Shown in pieces: positions 62,612 to 64,000 of a stretch of DNA of 64,000 nt. The notes below the pieces were generated by a model. The model made no database searches. It was not told where the DNA came from and was given only the letters and a program-made list of their open reading frames with translations. The stretch covers positions 1,958,501-2,022,500 of the forward strand of contig CP078104.1 in assembly GCA_019203745.1 (NCBI GenBank), given 5' to 3'. This DNA is from Chryseobacterium sp. E1. Lineage in GTDB: Bacteria > Bacteroidota > Bacteroidia > Flavobacteriales > Weeksellaceae. A program made the position numbers and the translations under genes. Position 1 is the first letter of the stretch. Every line of letters begins with the position of its first letter.

Positions 62612-63100
62612 GTGTACGGATCGGGGATGTCTACCCGGAAAATCAGATTACAAAGTAAAATCTTTCCTTTGCTTTTTCTACTGATAGGATTTTCGGGATA
62701 TTCACAAACCGAAGTATATTTTAAATATGATGAAGCAGGTAGCCAAAAATACCGTGGCCCTGAAGACCTTGCCGGAAAAACTTCAAAACAACTTAAAACA
62801 GTTTCTCTGCCCACAAACCAGATGATAGATGAAAAGACTTTTTGGAAACAGGTGCGACTGTACCCCATTCCGGTCAACGATGTTTTAACCATTGACTGGA
62901 CAGAGGAAGCGGACAAATTTATAGAGTCTGTTTCTCTTTATCAGCACAGCACGGTACATTGGAAATTCCAGCAGCAGAATATTCCCGGACTTAACAAGCA
63001 GCTAAAAATCAATATGACTGGATATAATTGGGGAGTATATATCCTTCGCCTTACGCTGAAAGACGGACGAATTTTTAGTAAAAACATCACTAAAAGATAA
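62612..63100 (+). CDS. Short secreted protein consisting mainly of a T9SS-type sorting domain
   Basis: 162 residues. The N-terminus is MYGSGMSTRKIRLQ (start 62612; ATG 62627 also possible), followed by a signal segment SKIFPLLFLLIGFSGYSQ. The remaining 125 residues hold a linker and a sorting-domain-like region, FWKQVRLYPIPVNDVLTIDW (compare the usual YPNPV) and GVYILRLTLKDGRIFSKNIT. There is no room for an enzymatic domain. Its stop TAA overlaps the ATG of the SpvB-like gene (TAATG), so the two are translationally coupled. It may be a surface anchor or carrier for the next protein. Confidence 0.72.
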   Translation: MYGSGMSTRKIRLQSKIFPLLFLLIGFSGYSQTEVYFKYDEAGSQKYRGPEDLAGKTSKQLKTVSLPTNQMIDEKTFWKQVRLYPIPVNDVLTIDWTEEADKFIESVSLYQHSTVHWKFQQQNIPGLNKQLKINMTGYNWGVYILRLTLKDGRIFSKNITKR

Positions 63101-64000
63101 TGCATCATGAAAAGTACAATCACAAAAAAATACAGATATTTTCATCGCTCATATTATCTTTCTTTTCAATATTCTCCTTTGCCCAGAACTTCCATGATAC
63201 TAAAGGAAATATTGAAGTCAACAGAGTCGGACAACTTCAGTTTACTTTGCCTATAGATGTTCCTCCGGGAGTGAAAACAGTATCACCACAGGTGAGTTTG
63301 GATTACAACAGTGAATCAGGAAACGGTATTGCGGGATATGGATGGAGTATTTCTGGCATTACAGCCATCACCAGAGCAGGTAAAACTATTGAAAATAACG
63401 GCGAGGTAAAAGGAGCCCAGATGGACTTCTCAGATTATTACAGTTTTAATGGTAAAAGACTGGTCCTGAAATCAGGAGAATATGGCAAAGACGGTGCAGA
63501 ATATGTAACGGAGAAGTATTCCAATACAAAATTTAAATCCATAGGGACTGCCTCTGGATGGTATGGTCCGGAATATTGGGAAGTGACTTTCGAGGATGGT
63601 TCGCAGGCATGGTATGGCCGTAATCCCGTTGCCAAAACTTCCACCGACTATTATATAAATGAATGGAAGGATCCACAGGAAACTACATCTCTTACAGCTA
63701 TATCCAGGGAAACGGTGTTGCCATGATAAGCAGCATTAGCTGGGGTGGCAATAATGACATGAATACCCCTCTATGAACACCATACAATTTACTTATAATG
63801 ATCGGGACTTAAAAGAAGAATCTTATATACAGGGATACAAATTTTACAAAAATAAAATTCTTTCTGAGGTAAAGGTACTTACTTATAATAATCAGTTTAA
63901 GCGATACAGCATAGAGTATACAGGTAACGGACTAATTACCAGTTTATGGGGAAAATTACGGAATACAACTCAAATAATGAGCCCGCCAACCCTGTGACGT
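63100..64000 (+). CDS. SpvB/RHS-type insecticidal-toxin-complex protein, N-terminal part, frameshifted, runs off the window
   Basis: Begins MHHEKYNHKKIQIF with a signal peptide to SIFSFAQ, then the SpvB-type N-terminal region: IEVNRVGQLQFTLPIDVPPG, VKTVSPQVSLDYNSESGNGI and AGYGWSISGITAITRAGKTI. These match the N-terminal TcB/SpvB family, which precedes long RHS repeats. Breaks lie near 63690, 63771 and possibly 63950. It continues beyond 64000. If it is a full TcB/RHS protein, a variable C-terminal toxin and an immunity gene may follow outside the window. Confidence 0.8.

Noticed and set aside
1..64000. Mass pseudogenisation or recent decay of the locus
   Set aside because: Conserved motifs continue in the next frame at each break, and most spans are one base short. 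Indispensable genes show the same damage.
1..64000. CRISPR array, tRNA, rRNA, transposase, integrase or phage genes
   Set aside because: None was recognised. No regular spaced repeats, no cloverleaf-like segment and no mobile-element protein motif were found by eye.

Overview
The window looks like chromosomal DNA from a flavobacterium of the Chryseobacterium type (Bacteroidota, Weeksellaceae). The evidence is AT-rich DNA with TTG-N17-23-TAnnTTTG promoters, SusC/SusD pairs, type IX secretion (T9SS) sorting domains, BshC (bacillithiol), a GYDIA-family GHMP kinase and a Gly/Asn/Gln-rich IF-2. Genus is inferred from gene content only. No tRNA, rRNA, CRISPR array, transposase or phage gene was seen.

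Reading-frame caveat. About 38 of roughly 54 genes are interrupted by single-base losses, mostly in short homopolymers. They include essential genes (infB, nusA), while conserved motifs continue in the neighbouring frame. I read this as sequence error rather than pseudogenisation. Broken genes are therefore given as one CDS over the reconstructed span, with approximate break points.

Layout. (1) 1-1800: a partial SusC/RagA receptor on the minus strand behind a SAM-I riboswitch and a consensus promoter. (2) 1985-11661: housekeeping genes aroQ (+), then pckA, GYDIA kinase, fabD, a LysM/PBP1 protein, bshC and a putative porin (-). (3) 11751-16318: a SusC-SusD uptake pair (-). (4) 16749-17429: a secreted unknown (+). 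(5) 17514-22276: the rimP-nusA-infB operon (-), with a consensus promoter and a leader hairpin. (6) 22489-48745: a 26-kb surface polysaccharide locus. It has Ugd, RmlB, RmlA, an ABC exporter (Wzm plus Wzt with a sugar-binding tail), an FdtA/FdtA-like/FdtC/FdtB set for a dTDP-3-acetamido-3,6-dideoxyhexose, six GT2 enzymes, one rhamnosyltransferase-like enzyme, two GT4 enzymes, two tandem WbsX proteins, O-acyl/acetyltransferases, and a divergent KASIII-ACP-SDR acyl cassette. (7) 48746-50791: a promoter-bearing gap, then an EptA/MCR-like phosphoethanolamine transferase. (8) 50908-55936: one very large T9SS-exported protein with two FISUMP-like modules. (9) 56005-57998: a DUF2306 membrane protein and a membrane-anchored AraC regulator (-). 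(10) 58386-61803: carbonic anhydrase, small secreted protein, SulP transporter, second carbonic anhydrase, which together look like a bicarbonate module. (11) 62612-64000: a short T9SS-tailed protein coupled by a TAATG overlap to the start of an SpvB/RHS-type protein that runs off the window.

The observations most worth following are the SAM riboswitch on a TonB-dependent receptor, the coupled T9SS-stub/SpvB pair, the duplicated FISUMP-like surface protein, the FdtA paralogue that has lost a catalytic-type histidine, and the acyl-carrier cassette inside the polysaccharide locus.
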